NCBI GenBank assembly: GCA_910587455.1
Contig: CAJULK010000006.1
Coordinates: 1-64,000 of the forward strand
Source of the DNA: an uncultured Christensenellaceae bacterium
GTDB taxonomy: Bacteria; Bacillota; Clostridia; Christensenellales; Pumilibacteraceae
Length of the DNA stretch: 64,000 nt
Reading direction: 5' to 3'
Part shown: positions 32,910 through 43,500 of the stretch, in pieces
How the letters are laid out: each line of letters begins with the position of its first letter
Position numbering within the stretch: position 1 is the first letter of the stretch
Program-made: the position numbers and the translations under genes
The notes under the pieces: generated by a model
What the model was told of the DNA's origin: nothing
The model's input: only the letters and a program-made list of their open reading frames with translations
Databases searched by the model: none

Positions 32910-34217
32910 ATGGACCCATCTAGTATAGGAACAGGTATTTCGTTTTTAGGCGCGATCAATTCGACGCAGATAGGATTGCTTATAGTTTTGATCGTGCTTG
33001 TGTTTTTGTCCGCTTTCTTTTCGTCTGCGGAAACGGCTTTTACGAGCATGAACCGCGTGCGGTTGCACACTCTCGAAGCAAACGGGGTAAAGTGGGCGAA
33101 GCATGCCGGCAAAATGATAGATAATTACGATAAGCTGATAACTACCATACTTATCGGAAACAATATCGTCAATATAGTAGCGTCGTCGCTTGCGACGCTG
33201 TTGTTTGTCAGTTTCGTAGCCGACAATTCGACTGCCGTCACTCTGTCTACGGTGGTGATGACGCTTGCCGTACTCATATTCGGCGAGATCACGCCCAAGA
33301 CGATCGCAAAAGAACATCCCGAAGGGTTTGTGCGCACGTACTGCGGGATATTGCGGTTTTTACAGATAATATTCTTTCCGCTCACTTGGATATTTTCCCA
33401 GTGGCGAAAACTGCTTCTCAAAATGTTCAAGTTCAAAAAGCAGCCGGGCATAACAGAAGACGAGCTTTTGACTTACGTCGAAACGGCGCACAGCGAGGGC
33501 GGGATAGACGAGCACGAATCGGAGCTTATAAGGTCGGCTATCGAGTTCGAGGATCTTGACGTCGGCGACATAATGGTGCACAGAGTGGGCGTTGCGGCGG
33601 TGCCCGACGACGCGAGCATGGACGACGTTGCAAAGCTGTTCCGCGAGAACGGGTATTCGCGCATGCCCGTGTACAGCGGAACTATCGACACCGTGATAGG
33701 AACCGTACACGAAAAAGATTTTCTTATAGCTGTCATCGACGGCAAGGATAATTTCAAGTCGTGCATTCAGAACACCGTGTGCCTGTCGCCGAATATGAAG
33801 ATCTCGGCGGCGCTGCGCATGATGCAAAAGGGCAAGATACACATGGCTATCGTCGTAGACGAGTACGGCGGCACAAGCGGTATAATAACGATGGAAGACA
33901 TTCTCGAAGAGCTGGTCGGCGAAATTTACGACGAGCACGACGAGGTAGAGGAATTTATCAAAAAGACGGGCGACGACGTTTTTTGCATAAACGGCAATGC
34001 GCCGCTCCTCGACGTGTTCGACTATCTCGAAGTGGACGTAAAAGAAGAGTTCGAATCGTCGTCGGTGGGCGGCTGGGTCACCGAGCAAATGGAAAAGATC
34101 CCCGTGGCGGGCGAGAGTTTCGATTACGGGAACATGCACATTACCGTCAAACGTTCCACCCCTAAGCGCGTCGCAGAAGTGCAGATATCGGTCGATCGCG
34201 ACAAAGCGGACGACTGA
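32910..34217 (+). CDS. CNNM/CorC-type (hemolysin C family) magnesium-related membrane protein
   Basis: 435 aa. N-terminal CNNM transmembrane domain (residues about 15-190) with the signature FFSSAETAFTSMN and AVLIFGEITPKTIAKE. A linker follows (ITEDELLTYVETAHSEGGIDEHE), then a CBS pair (about 205-335, with GYSRMPVYSGTIDTVIG and MAIVVDEYGGTSGIITMEDILEELVGEI). The C-terminal CorC_HlyC domain is about 345-430. These proteins move or sense Mg2+ or Co2+ in the plasma membrane; the CBS domains bind Mg-ATP. Old hemolysin names are historical. A GGAGA site lies about 15 bases upstream, which is unusually far. Confidence 0.93.
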   Translation: MDPSSIGTGISFLGAINSTQIGLLIVLIVLVFLSAFFSSAETAFTSMNRVRLHTLEANGVKWAKHAGKMIDNYDKLITTILIGNNIVNIVASSLATLLFVSFVADNSTAVTLSTVVMTLAVLIFGEITPKTIAKEHPEGFVRTYCGILRFLQIIFFPLTWIFSQWRKLLLKMFKFKKQPGITEDELLTYVETAHSEGGIDEHESELIRSAIEFEDLDVGDIMVHRVGVAAVPDDASMDDVAKLFRENGYSRMPVYSGTIDTVIGTVHEKDFLIAVIDGKDNFKSCIQNTVCLSPNMKISAALRMMQKGKIHMAIVVDEYGGTSGIITMEDILEELVGEIYDEHDEVEEFIKKTGDDVFCINGNAPLLDVFDYLEVDVKEEFESSSVGGWVTEQMEKIPVAGESFDYGNMHITVKRSTPKRVAEVQISVDRDKADD

Positions 34218-34240
34218 CGCGAGAAATATTATCACGACCT

Positions 34241-34275
34241 AAAAAGCCTCGGTACTTGCGTACTAAGGCTTTTTT
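34241..34275. terminator. Bidirectional terminator
   Basis: AAAAAGCCT (34241-34249) pairs with AGGCTTTTT (34266-34274), with an inner GGTAC/GTACT continuation. It lies between two converging genes and contains the stop codon of the minus-strand gene. Confidence 0.85.
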
Positions 34276-34982
34276 ATCAGGTTGTTGCGTTCGGGATGTA
34301 CGAGCGCCGAATGTATCCTGTCGAACGCGATGGGCGCTATCCCGTTCATATAACCTATAAGCGACTTCATTGTCTCTCGGTACGTATTGCCGTTTGCCGG
34401 GCACGGATTGGTGACTATGGGCAGGGCTTCGCCGTCGGCGAATGCCGCAGTGTCTTTTTCGCGCACGTACAAAAGCGGGCGGATCAGCTTGATGCCCGAT
34501 CTGTCCATAAACGCCTTTGGCGCGAGCGTGGACAGTCGCCCTTCGAATATCATGCCGAGCAGAAACGTTTCTACCATGTCGTCTGCGTTGTGCCCGAGCG
34601 CGAGCGTGTCGAATCCGAGTTCGGTGATTTTGTTGTCGAGCGCGCCGCGCCGCATTTTTGCGCAAAGCGAGCACGGATTCTTTTCTTTGCGTGCGTCGAA
34701 CACGATGGGCGCAATGTCGGTTTTGACGATGTGAAAAGGCACGGACAGCGATTCGCATAGAGGCGCGAGCGGCGAAAAATCGGCGCCCGAACCGGGATCG
34801 ACGGTCACTGCGGCAAGCTCGAACCTGTTGGGGCTGAATCTTCGGTAAGCGGCAAGCGCGCAAAGCAGAGCGAGCGAGTCTTTCCCACCCGACAGCCCGA
34901 CGGCAATCCTGTCGCCGTCCGATATGAGCTTAAAATCCGCGTCGCACCTGCGCACGTAAGACAGAAGTTGTTGCAGTTTCAT
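34263..34982 (-). CDS. TtcA-like tRNA 2-thiocytidine biosynthesis protein
   Basis: 239 aa. PP-loop SGGKDS (residues 31-36) adenylates the target base; the pair CSLC follows (NPCSLCAKMRRGAL) and a third cysteine lies in TNPCPANG. These match the cysteine ligands of the TtcA/TilS-related thiolases. GHNADDMVETFLLG is a further family block. TtcA introduces 2-thiocytidine at tRNA position 32 using an iron-sulfur cluster. The protein is shorter than E. coli TtcA (about 311) but typical of Firmicute versions. A related thiolase is the alternative. Confidence 0.85.
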   Translation of the reverse strand: MKLQQLLSYVRRCDADFKLISDGDRIAVGLSGGKDSLALLCALAAYRRFSPNRFELAAVTVDPGSGADFSPLAPLCESLSVPFHIVKTDIAPIVFDARKEKNPCSLCAKMRRGALDNKITELGFDTLALGHNADDMVETFLLGMIFEGRLSTLAPKAFMDRSGIKLIRPLLYVREKDTAAFADGEALPIVTNPCPANGNTYRETMKSLIGYMNGIAPIAFDRIHSALVHPERNNLIKKP

Positions 34983-34992
34983 GATCGCGTAT

Positions 34993-35021
34993 ATTATACA
35001 ATAATGTCGCCGTTAAATCAA
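34993..35021 (-). promoter_or_regulatory. Promoter of the ttcA-like gene
   Basis: On the minus strand: TTGATT (35021-35016), 17 bases, TATAAT (34998-34993), 11 bases before the start codon. Confidence 0.75.
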
Positions 35022-35070
35022 CAGATATTCGAACGTATAGCGGAATATTGTCGGGATCATTCACGCACGT

Positions 35071-35275
35071 GATTGAGATTGCCCACCGCACTCGCTTCGC
35101 TCGCGCGTGCGGAATAAGCCCGCGGCTTGCTTCGTAGGACAGAAGATAAACTCAATACACTGTGTCATTCTGAGCGCAAGCGAAGAATCTCGTAAGTAAC
35201 GAATTTCGCGCTTCGCGATAAAACGGTTGAGATTGCCTACATCGCTCGCGTTGCTCGTTTGTAATGACAAAGATT
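35071..35275. repeat. Dispersed GAATGACA-type intergenic repeat, copy 2
   Basis: The gene-free gap 34983-35326 contains GATTGAGATTGCCCACCGC, then TGTCATTCTGAGCGCAAGCG, GAATCTCGTAAGTAACG and GTTGAGATTGCCTACATCG ... GTAATGACAAAG. This is the same units and order as at 16930-17130, including the TAAGTAACG tail. Beyond it only the minus-strand promoter (34993-35021) was seen. Confidence 0.8.
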
Positions 35276-35326
35276 TTCTTATTCTGAATAATAATACTTC
35301 GGTATGCCCGCAGTGCAAACCGTGCG

Positions 35327-37114
35327 CTACCGCACGTTTGCGGCAAACTGCGCGTTGTAAAGTTCCGCATACGCGCCGTTCTGTTTTATGAGTTCGGCGT
35401 GCGTGCCGCGCTCTATGATCTTGCCGCTGTCCATTACGAGTATAACGTCTGCGTTTATTATAGTCGAAAGCCTGTGTGCGACCACGAAGCCTGTTTTCTT
35501 TTTGCCGTTTTCGGGGTTGAGAAGTTTGTCGAATGCGTTCTGCACGCGTTTTTCGGTGCGTGTGTCGATGTTGCTCGTTGCTTCGTCGAGTATAAGCATA
35601 GGGGGATCGACGAGCATGATGCGCGCTATGTTTATAAGCTGTTTCTGTCCTTGAGAAATGCCGTCGCCGTCGTCGATCACCGTGTCGTAGCCGTCGGGCA
35701 GACGTTCGATAAACCCGTCGATATCGGCCGCCGCCGCCGCGGCTCTGATTTCGTCGTCGGTTGCGTCCGGCTTTCCGTAAGCTATGTTGTCGCGGACGGT
35801 GCCTTTGAAGATCCAACTGTCCTGCAAGACCATGCCGAAGTTTTTTCGCACGCCGCTGCGCGACAGTTCTGCGGCGTCCGTGCCGTCAAACAGTATTTTG
35901 CCGTCGGCGGGGTCGTAGAACCGCATGAGCAGATTGATCAGAGTCGTTTTGCCGCAGCCGGTGCGCCCGACTATCGCGACCATGGTACCTTGCGGAACGG
36001 CGAGGTTCAGGTCTTGAATGAGCGGCTTTTCGGGATCGTACGAAAAATCGAGGTTTTCGAGTTCGATCGTTCCGCAGCGTTCGAGCGCCGCGCCGCCGTC
36101 GTCCTGAGGCTGTACGTCTATAAGATCGAGTATGCGCCGCGCCGCCGCGAGCGATGTTTGAAATTCGGTTATCACGCCCGTTATTTCGTTGAGCGGGCGG
36201 GCGAACTGATTGGCATACAGCAACAACTGCGTTATGCCGCCTATGGAAACACGGCCGTCTATCGCGTATACGGTGCCCATTATCGCGACTACTGCGTATA
36301 CGAGCGAATTGATAAGGCGCGTGGACGGATTGACGAGCGACGAATAGAAAGTCGCTTTGAATCCGCAGCGTTTCAGTTCCGAGTTGGATACGTCGAAGTT
36401 TGTCTGCGCGCGTTCGGCATAGCCGTATGCGGCGACGAGAGCGCGGTTTCGTATGGTTTCGTCGGCTTTGGAATACAGCTCGCCGCGGACGCGCGTCTGT
36501 TCGGTAAAGTATTTATGCGAGCCGCGCGCGACTAAAAACGATATAAGAAGGGAAAGCGGAGTGAGCGCCGCCACTGCGAGCGCGATCCACGGATTGATGT
36601 ATATCATAAATACGAGCGTGCCGATTATGGTAACTATGCCCGTGAAGATCTGCGTCGCGCCCTGAACTATTCCGTCCGCTATCTGATCTGCGTCGATAGA
36701 CAGACGCGCCGCGAGATCGCCGTGCGGATTGCCGTCGATAAAACCGAGCGGAGCGTCGGTAAGCGCCGCAAACCCGTCGCGCCGCGCGTCGCGCACCGTC
36801 AGATATGCCGCGCGCTGAGCACAGAGGTTCATGAGCCATTGAAACAGCATGACTGCGGCGATTATGCCGGCGAGTATGCATATGATCGCAGTAAGCCGCG
36901 TCAGATCTACCGTAACGCTGACCGTAACGCCGTTTTCGATAAGTTCCGCCATGCAGTCGATCGCTTCTCCTATAAACACGGGCGTCATCAGCATGCCCAC
37001 GGACGAAATTACGGCGCAAAGAAACGCGAGCGCGAGAAGCGCCGAGTGCGGTCGCAGATATTTCATGAGCCGACGTATCGTTGCGGCTTGCTTTTTTGTT
37101 TTGACGTTTTTCAT
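35327..37114 (-). CDS. ABC exporter half-transporter with canonical Walker B glutamate
   Basis: 595 aa: six-helix exporter domain (residues about 20-320), then an NBD with Walker A GRTGCGKTT, signature ISQGQKQ (a variant of LSGGQ), Walker B MLILDEATS with catalytic Glu, and H-loop VAHRLST. It forms a heterodimer with the product of the gene transcribed just before it (37119-38810; 4 bases between). Type IV exporters of this kind export drugs, lipids or peptides; the substrate is unknown. No ribosome-site problem; the start is ATG at 37114. Confidence 0.92.
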   Translation of the reverse strand: MKNVKTKKQAATIRRLMKYLRPHSALLALAFLCAVISSVGMLMTPVFIGEAIDCMAELIENGVTVSVTVDLTRLTAIICILAGIIAAVMLFQWLMNLCAQRAAYLTVRDARRDGFAALTDAPLGFIDGNPHGDLAARLSIDADQIADGIVQGATQIFTGIVTIIGTLVFMIYINPWIALAVAALTPLSLLISFLVARGSHKYFTEQTRVRGELYSKADETIRNRALVAAYGYAERAQTNFDVSNSELKRCGFKATFYSSLVNPSTRLINSLVYAVVAIMGTVYAIDGRVSIGGITQLLLYANQFARPLNEITGVITEFQTSLAAARRILDLIDVQPQDDGGAALERCGTIELENLDFSYDPEKPLIQDLNLAVPQGTMVAIVGRTGCGKTTLINLLMRFYDPADGKILFDGTDAAELSRSGVRKNFGMVLQDSWIFKGTVRDNIAYGKPDATDDEIRAAAAAADIDGFIERLPDGYDTVIDDGDGISQGQKQLINIARIMLVDPPMLILDEATSNIDTRTEKRVQNAFDKLLNPENGKKKTGFVVAHRLSTIINADVILVMDSGKIIERGTHAELIKQNGAYAELYNAQFAANVR

Positions 37115-37118
37115 AATA

Positions 37119-38810
37119 TCAACCCGATTGCGAAGCGCAGAATTCGGCGTACAGCGGACATTCCGCTTTGAGCTGTTCGTGAGTGCCGTAGCCTACCGTT
37201 TTGCCTCCGTCGAGCACAAGTATTTTGTCGCAGCCCGACACCGCGCTTATGCGCTGCGAAACGAATATCTTCGCGCCGCCCGTTTTTTTGACCGCGTCTA
37301 TAAAATCGCGTTCGGTCTTGTAATCGAGCGCGGACGTACTGTCGTCGAACAGGTACAGCAGATTGTCGCGGCAGAGCGCGCGGGCTATATTGACGCGCTG
37401 CCGCTGCCCGCCCGAAAGATTTTTTCCGCCCTCGGCGATCTCGCCGTTTAAGCCGACGGCGCGCAGAAGTTCGCTTGCCTGCGCCGTTTCGAGCGCGAAT
37501 ATCTCGCGCGACTCGGTCACCGATTCGTCGGCGATTTTGAGGTTGTCGTGTAACGTTCCGCGAATGACGGCGGCGCGCTGCGGAACGTAGCCTATGTTCT
37601 TTCTGAGCGCCGCTACCGAATAAGAGGAGAGCGGTTTGCCGTAGAAATAAATAGTTCCTTCGTCCGGGTCGTAGAAACGTTCGGTAAGCGCGACGAGCGT
37701 CGTTTTGCCGCTGCCCGTACCGCCTATTATGCCAAGCGTTTCGTTTTTGCCGAGCGTGAACGAAACATTGCGCACGTCGTAATCGCCGTCGTACGCAAAG
37801 CATACGTTGTCGAAGCGCAGCGCACAGTCGGCGTGCTCGTCGATGTCGGTAACAGTTCCGTCCTCGGGCAACGGCATATCGAGCACTTCGTTAACGCGCG
37901 CGGCGCACGCCGCCGAACGGGTGAATATCGAAAACACGTTGCCGATGTTGACTATCACGAAAAACGCCTGATTGAGATAATTTATGAGCGCGACGATCTC
38001 GCCCTTGGTGAGCGCGCCCGTTCCCGCCTTTGCCTCGCCGAACCACAAAACGGCTATTATGGCGAGGTTTACTACCGCGAATGTCAGCGGGGCGAGCAGG
38101 GTGGATATGCGCATTGCGCCGATATTCGTTTTCGCGGTCGTTTCGGCTGTTTCGTTAAAGCTCTTTTTTGCGGCGGACTGTTTGGAAAACGCGCGGATCA
38201 CGCGCGCGCCCGAAAGGCTTTGCGCGGTGTTGCGCGACAGTTCGTCGAGATTTTTCTGCGCCGTTTTGATGCGCGGCATGGTAAGCCGCAGAACGCATGT
38301 CATAGTGGCGGCGAGCACGACTACCATAGCGAGAAACATGAGCGACAGTACGGGGTCGATTATCATGCTCATGACGAATGCGCCGATCACGACAAACGGC
38401 ATGCGGAGAACGAGCCGAAGCGTCATATTGAGCGCGTTCTGACAGCTCACGACGTCGCCGGTGAGCCGCGTTACGAGCGACGAGCCGCCTATGCGGTCGC
38501 ACGCCGAAACGGGCAGCGCGTTTATGTGCTTAAAAGTTGCCGAGCGCAGTCGTGTGCCGAAGCCGAGCGCCACTTTGGACGCGAGATACTGTCCCGTGAC
38601 GGATATCAAAAATCCGCCGACCGAAAGCACCGCGATGATAGAGCAATAGGTTATAACGTAGCTCTTGTCGCGGCCGGCGATGCCTACGTCGATCACGTTG
38701 GCGACGATCATCGGCACGGCGAGCTCGGCTATGGCTTCTATCAGCTTGCACAGCGGTGCGAATACCGTCGCGGGTATATGACCTTTCAAAAATCGCAGCA
38801 GTCTGAACAT
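37119..38810 (-). CDS. ABC exporter half-transporter with a degenerate nucleotide site
   Basis: 563 aa: six-helix exporter domain, then an NBD with Walker A GGTGSGKTT and signature LSGGQRQ. Walker B reads LLYLFDDSTSALD, with Asp instead of the catalytic Glu. The switch loop reads FVSQRISAV, with Gln instead of His. This is the hallmark of heterodimeric exporters (BmrC/D and TM287/288 type) in which only one ATP site turns over. The partner at 35327-37114 supplies the intact Walker B Glu and H-loop. A consensus promoter lies immediately upstream on the minus strand. Confidence 0.92.
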   Translation of the reverse strand: MFRLLRFLKGHIPATVFAPLCKLIEAIAELAVPMIVANVIDVGIAGRDKSYVITYCSIIAVLSVGGFLISVTGQYLASKVALGFGTRLRSATFKHINALPVSACDRIGGSSLVTRLTGDVVSCQNALNMTLRLVLRMPFVVIGAFVMSMIIDPVLSLMFLAMVVVLAATMTCVLRLTMPRIKTAQKNLDELSRNTAQSLSGARVIRAFSKQSAAKKSFNETAETTAKTNIGAMRISTLLAPLTFAVVNLAIIAVLWFGEAKAGTGALTKGEIVALINYLNQAFFVIVNIGNVFSIFTRSAACAARVNEVLDMPLPEDGTVTDIDEHADCALRFDNVCFAYDGDYDVRNVSFTLGKNETLGIIGGTGSGKTTLVALTERFYDPDEGTIYFYGKPLSSYSVAALRKNIGYVPQRAAVIRGTLHDNLKIADESVTESREIFALETAQASELLRAVGLNGEIAEGGKNLSGGQRQRVNIARALCRDNLLYLFDDSTSALDYKTERDFIDAVKKTGGAKIFVSQRISAVSGCDKILVLDGGKTVGYGTHEQLKAECPLYAEFCASQSG

Positions 38811-38819
38811 ATCGCAACT

Positions 38820-38848
38820 ATTATATATATTATGCCGTCCCGTGTCAA
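38820..38848 (-). promoter_or_regulatory. Consensus promoter of the ABC exporter operon
   Basis: On the minus strand: TTGACA (38848-38843), 17 bases, TATAAT (38825-38820), 9 bases before the ATG. The very short leader leaves no room for a ribosome site. Confidence 0.85.
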
Positions 38849-38939
38849 GCGCGTGAAAACCTCACAATCGGCAAAATGCCCAAAACACGAACTCGCCGTT
38901 TCGGTGAGTCGAAGAAACAAATCGGTTAGGCTCGCGGTA

Positions 38940-38968
38940 TTGCATTTTTCGGCGGCGCGTGATATAAT
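38940..38968 (+). promoter_or_regulatory. Promoter of the HTH-InlB-repeat gene pair
   Basis: TTGCAT (38940-38945), 17 bases, TATAAT (38963-38968). Confidence 0.7.
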
Positions 38969-39014
38969 GACGAAAACGGGCTTAGGCTCGTAACGCAACG
39001 TATAGCGGTGAAAA

Positions 39015-40574
39015 ATGAAAGACTACGGTAAAGCGCTCAAAATACTCAGGAAGCGGGCGGGACTTACGCAGGCACAGCTCGCCGAAAAGCTCAACGTCAC
39101 ATATCAGACGGTGAGCAAGTGGGAGAACGGAATAAACTCGCCCGACATTTCGGTCATGGAAAATATATGCGAGCTTCTTTCGGTGCCCGTAGACGAATAT
39201 TTGCGGCTCGCTTCGGACGATACCGAAACGTTCGATTCTTATCCGCGCGAAACCGAACGGGAAGCCTGCGTGCCCGACGGCAATACGATCCTCGCGCCGT
39301 CCGTCGCGCCTGTTAAAAAGACTAAGTCGTACGCGGTTTATATAATACTTGCGGCAGTGCTCGGCGGGCTCGTAACGCTTGCGACCGTGCTCGTACCCGT
39401 GATCGCTTTGGCGGTCATGGGCGGGCGGACGTCGGGCGGCAACCGTCCGTCCGACACGGCATGTACCGTTTACGTATATTCGGGTGCGTTCGGCAGCGGA
39501 ACGGGCTACGAAATATACTTGAAAAAAGGCGAGGATCTGGTGTTTCCCGAAAACACGTTCGAACCGAAGAAAGGATACATGTTTACCGGTTGGGAATGTG
39601 ACGGCAAGATGTATCAAGCGGGCGAAAGTATGTCCGTCGGCAGTCAGACCGTACTGTTTATATTCGCGCATTTCGAGGACGCGGTATATACGGTAGTCTA
39701 CGAATACGGCGGTCAATCTTTTACGGAAACGTATAAAAACCGCCCGTTCGAAGCGTATTATACTTCCGAACGCACGTTCTCGCGCGTCGGTTACAAACAA
39801 ACGGGTTGGAAGTGCGGAACGGAAACGTATTCGCTCGGCGGGGCGGCTTTTTTGGAATCGTTCGATTCGTTGGAAATTCGATTCGAACCGGTTTGGACGC
39901 CTATCGAATATAATATCGAAATAAACTTCGGTCAAAATTCCGTCGAATTCGACGGCGAGCGTTATTACGGCGCTCTCGCATTTAAGGGAAGATACGGCGA
40001 AGATCCGCTCGCGGGAAAGATGTGCAGTCACGACGCGCTCGTGTTCAATGGCTGGACGGTATACGACGCGAACGGCAATGTGTACGACGGCGATCTTCGG
40101 TATATTACGTCCGAAGAAAGATCGACGATACGGGTCGAAGCTAATTGGATTTCGGGCGAATATACTCTCATACTGCGCGACTGCAACGACAATTTCGAAG
40201 AAAAGCGCATACCGCTCAGCGGCGACGAGGAATATACGCTGCCGCTTTTCGAAACGCTCATAGATCCCGATACGCTCGGCGCAATGTCGGGCGCGCATTA
40301 TGCGGGCTGGAAGTTTTACGGGTATCCCGCAATGATAAGCGACAGGCGCTTCGCGGACGGCGAAACGGTCTCCGATCTTATGACGACGGGTTACGATAAC
40401 TTCGGCGAGATAACGGTCACTCTCGAAGCGTATCTCGAATACGACGCGTATGCGGTCGGTCACGACGGCAGCGGCGGCGACGGTAATGAAGATCGCGGTG
40501 CGCTTCCCGCTTGCGACATATCGATCGACTATGATCGAATGATTCGCAGGCGCTTGGGCGCTGCCGCACTGTAA
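39015..40574 (+). CDS. Membrane protein fusing an XRE DNA-binding domain to extracellular InlB-type repeats, paralog 1
   Basis: 519 aa. Residues 5-62 form an XRE helix-turn-helix (LRKRAGLTQAQLAEKLNVTY, QTVSKWENG). A charged linker follows, then one membrane helix (about 106-135, SYAVYIILAAVLGGLVTLAT). The long outside part has repeated units ending in GY-x-F/Q-TGW-x-C (GYMFTGWECDGKMYQAGE, GYKQTGWKCGTETYSLGG), as in InlB/Listeria-Bacteroides (Flg_new) repeats. Topology is N-in, C-out: an inner DNA-binding end and an outer binding end on one chain. This suggests a one-component membrane regulator, or an XRE domain used as a cytoplasmic anchor. No sortase or wall-binding motif is seen. The next gene is a paralog 22 bases downstream. 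Confidence 0.78.
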   Translation: MKDYGKALKILRKRAGLTQAQLAEKLNVTYQTVSKWENGINSPDISVMENICELLSVPVDEYLRLASDDTETFDSYPRETEREACVPDGNTILAPSVAPVKKTKSYAVYIILAAVLGGLVTLATVLVPVIALAVMGGRTSGGNRPSDTACTVYVYSGAFGSGTGYEIYLKKGEDLVFPENTFEPKKGYMFTGWECDGKMYQAGESMSVGSQTVLFIFAHFEDAVYTVVYEYGGQSFTETYKNRPFEAYYTSERTFSRVGYKQTGWKCGTETYSLGGAAFLESFDSLEIRFEPVWTPIEYNIEINFGQNSVEFDGERYYGALAFKGRYGEDPLAGKMCSHDALVFNGWTVYDANGNVYDGDLRYITSEERSTIRVEANWISGEYTLILRDCNDNFEEKRIPLSGDEEYTLPLFETLIDPDTLGAMSGAHYAGWKFYGYPAMISDRRFADGETVSDLMTTGYDNFGEITVTLEAYLEYDAYAVGHDGSGGDGNEDRGALPACDISIDYDRMIRRRLGAAAL

Positions 40575-40596
40575 ACGGAACGGTAGGGAAAGGGCA

Positions 40597-43500
40597 ATGA
40601 AAGATTACGGCAAAGCGCTCAAAATACTCAGGAAGCGGGCGGGACTTACGCAGGCACAGCTCGCCGAAAAGCTCAACGTCACATATCAGACGGTGAGCAA
40701 GTGGGAGAACGGAATAAACTCGCCCGATATCGCGGTCATGGAAAATGTATGCAGGCTTCTTTCGGTGCCCGTAGACGAATATTTGCGGCTCGCTTCGGAC
40801 GAGACCGAAACGGCAGCTGCCGATTCAAACTCGCGCGATGACGAACGGAACGAAAGTATGCCCGACGGCAGTATCATACTCGCGCCGCCCGTATTTGCGG
40901 ACGGGGCGTCGTCGGTATCACCCGAACGCGCAAGCGCTGCGGCAGGCGCGGGTACGGTTTGCAAAAAACCGAAGTCTTTCGCGCCTTACATAATACTCGC
41001 GGCGGTGCTCGGCGGGCTTGTAACGCTCGCGACGTTTCTCTTTCCGGTGATCGCGATAGTCGTGTTGCGCGGCGGACATACGGTAGTCGAGCCCGAACCT
41101 TCGCCTACGAACGTTTGCACGTTGAAATTCGATCACGGCGAGTTCGGCACGGGTAAAATGGGCAACGATTACTGTAATTACGGCAGCAGTATAAAACTGC
41201 CCGACAGCGGTTTCATTCCGGTAAATGGCTATGCGTTTGCAGGCTGGACGTTTGACGGCGTCAGCTATGTCGCGGGCGATACGTTCGACGTTCCCGCGGC
41301 GGAGTCTGTTACGTTCACTGCTATGTGGCGGAAAGCCGTTTACACTGTACGCTATAAATACGGCAGCATAGTGTTCGAACAAAAATTCACTTACGGCGAA
41401 GAGCACAGCATGTCCGCGCGCAAAATAGTCCGCGTCGGGTACGTTCATACGGGGTGGTCGTGCAAAGGCTTATCGTATGCGCTCGGCGAGCCGGTTATCG
41501 ATCTTTCGGGCAAAGACGGCGACATAGTGGAAGTAGCGCCTGTATTTATGCCTGTTCGGTATACGGTAAAGTTTGTAGACGGCGACAAATGCGATTATTC
41601 TGACGAGTATGTTTACGACGGCTATCACCGACTGCCTTATGCGCTTTACAGCCGTACGGGCTATGAACAGACGGGTTGGAAAGTAGGCGACAAGACGTAC
41701 GCGCTCGGCGAAGTCGCGCCCGATTTTGCTACCGAAGCGGACGCGACGGTGACTGTCGAAGCGGTGTTTACGCCGATCGGGTACTCAATGGAAGTTCATC
41801 TCATGCAGTGGGGAGCGGAGTTCGACGGCAAAAAGTACGACGGCTTCGGCGGACCCGTCACCGTGCATATAACGTGCGAATACGGCAAGGATCCGTTTGA
41901 AAACAGAATTTGCCGAAGCGATTATATGGAATTTACGGGCTGGACGGTTTACGATTGGTCGGGCAAGGTTTTGGACGGCGATCGCAGGTATATAAACGCC
42001 GTCGAGGGCGCGGTGTTGCGCGCGGAAGCGAATTGGACGTCGGGAGAATATTACCTGACGCTCGGCGGCGGCATTCGCAAGCCTTTCGACGAGAAAGCGA
42101 TCGCGCTTAAAGGCGCGGAGCGGTATACGCTGCCTCTTGTGGAAACGCTTATAGACGAACAGCGAAAAGACAATATCACGGGATACCGTTTCGGCGGTTG
42201 GTCGCGAGGCGACGGCGCGACCGCACAACGCTATGCCGACGGCGAAACGGTAAGCGATCTTATGATCACGGGAAATTGGTACAGCGGCGGCAGCTACGAT
42301 AAGCCGTTCGTGTCGTTTAGAGCGGAATGGCTGCCCAACGAATACACGGTCAAACTCGACGCGAACGGCGGCGAGGGCGACGCGGCGAGCGTTAAGTGCA
42401 AGTATGACGAAGAACGCGCGCTTCCGCTCAATGCTTACGTTAAGGACGGGTACGTTTTTGCCGGCTGGGAGTGGAACGGCGATCTCTATGCCGACGGCGC
42501 GACGGTGCGAAACCTCACGACCGAACACGGCGGCGAGATAACGTTTGCCGCAAAATGGATACAAAGCTATTCGGGCAAGGGCACTGCCGCCGAGCCGTAC
42601 GCGATAGCGACTTACGCCGAGCTCGAACGGCTGTGTTCGCTCGTCGGCTGCGACGGCGGAATGAGTGTCGCGCACTACAGGCTGACCGCCGATATAGACT
42701 GCGGCGGCAAAGCGCTCAAAGCGATAGGAACTGACAAAAAACCGTTCCGCGGCGTGTTCGACGGCGACGGGCACGTTATAAAAAACGTCGCGTTCGCGGC
42801 GGCGGAAAAAGCGTACAGCAATCACTTCGATTATAAAGGGCTGTTCGGAAGCGTTACGGGCGGGCGGTTGCTGAATGTCGGTATCGAGAACTACACGATA
42901 GACGACGGCGGTTGCGAAAGTCTGTACGCCGCGCCGCTCGCAGTCAGGTACTGTTCGGAATTTCCCATTACCGAATGTTACGCGAAAGGCGTGATAAAGT
43001 CAAACAATTCCGAGCTTCTCAAAGCGGGCGGGCTTGTGTGCGACCTTATGGGGCTTGCTCGCGACTGCTATGCCGTGTGCGAGCTGAACGTAGCTTATGC
43101 GGTCGGAAGCGATTACGACAAAGGCTTGGACGCGGGCGGTTTCGCATCGAGCATATACTGCGGCGGCTATGCGGACGCAGACGGCAACAGCGTTGAAATA
43201 AAGACGGCGGGCGCGCAAAACTGTTATGCCGATCTTAACGCGCGGCTGTTCACTAACGAGAAAAAATATGCCGGGCTCGGCGTCGGCATGTTTGTATATC
43301 TGTCGGCTTCCAATTACAGCGAGTGCGTATATAATAACTGCTTTGCCGCGGGCAGTATAGAGATTTCGGGGATCGAAACAGAGGACGAATCCGTTTACGG
43401 CGTAACGGGCAAGTTCGCGGCGAAGCTGTACGATCCCGTTCACGGCGTAACGGGCAATAAATTCGCCGGTATCTTTGTTTGCGGAAACATAACCGCCCAA

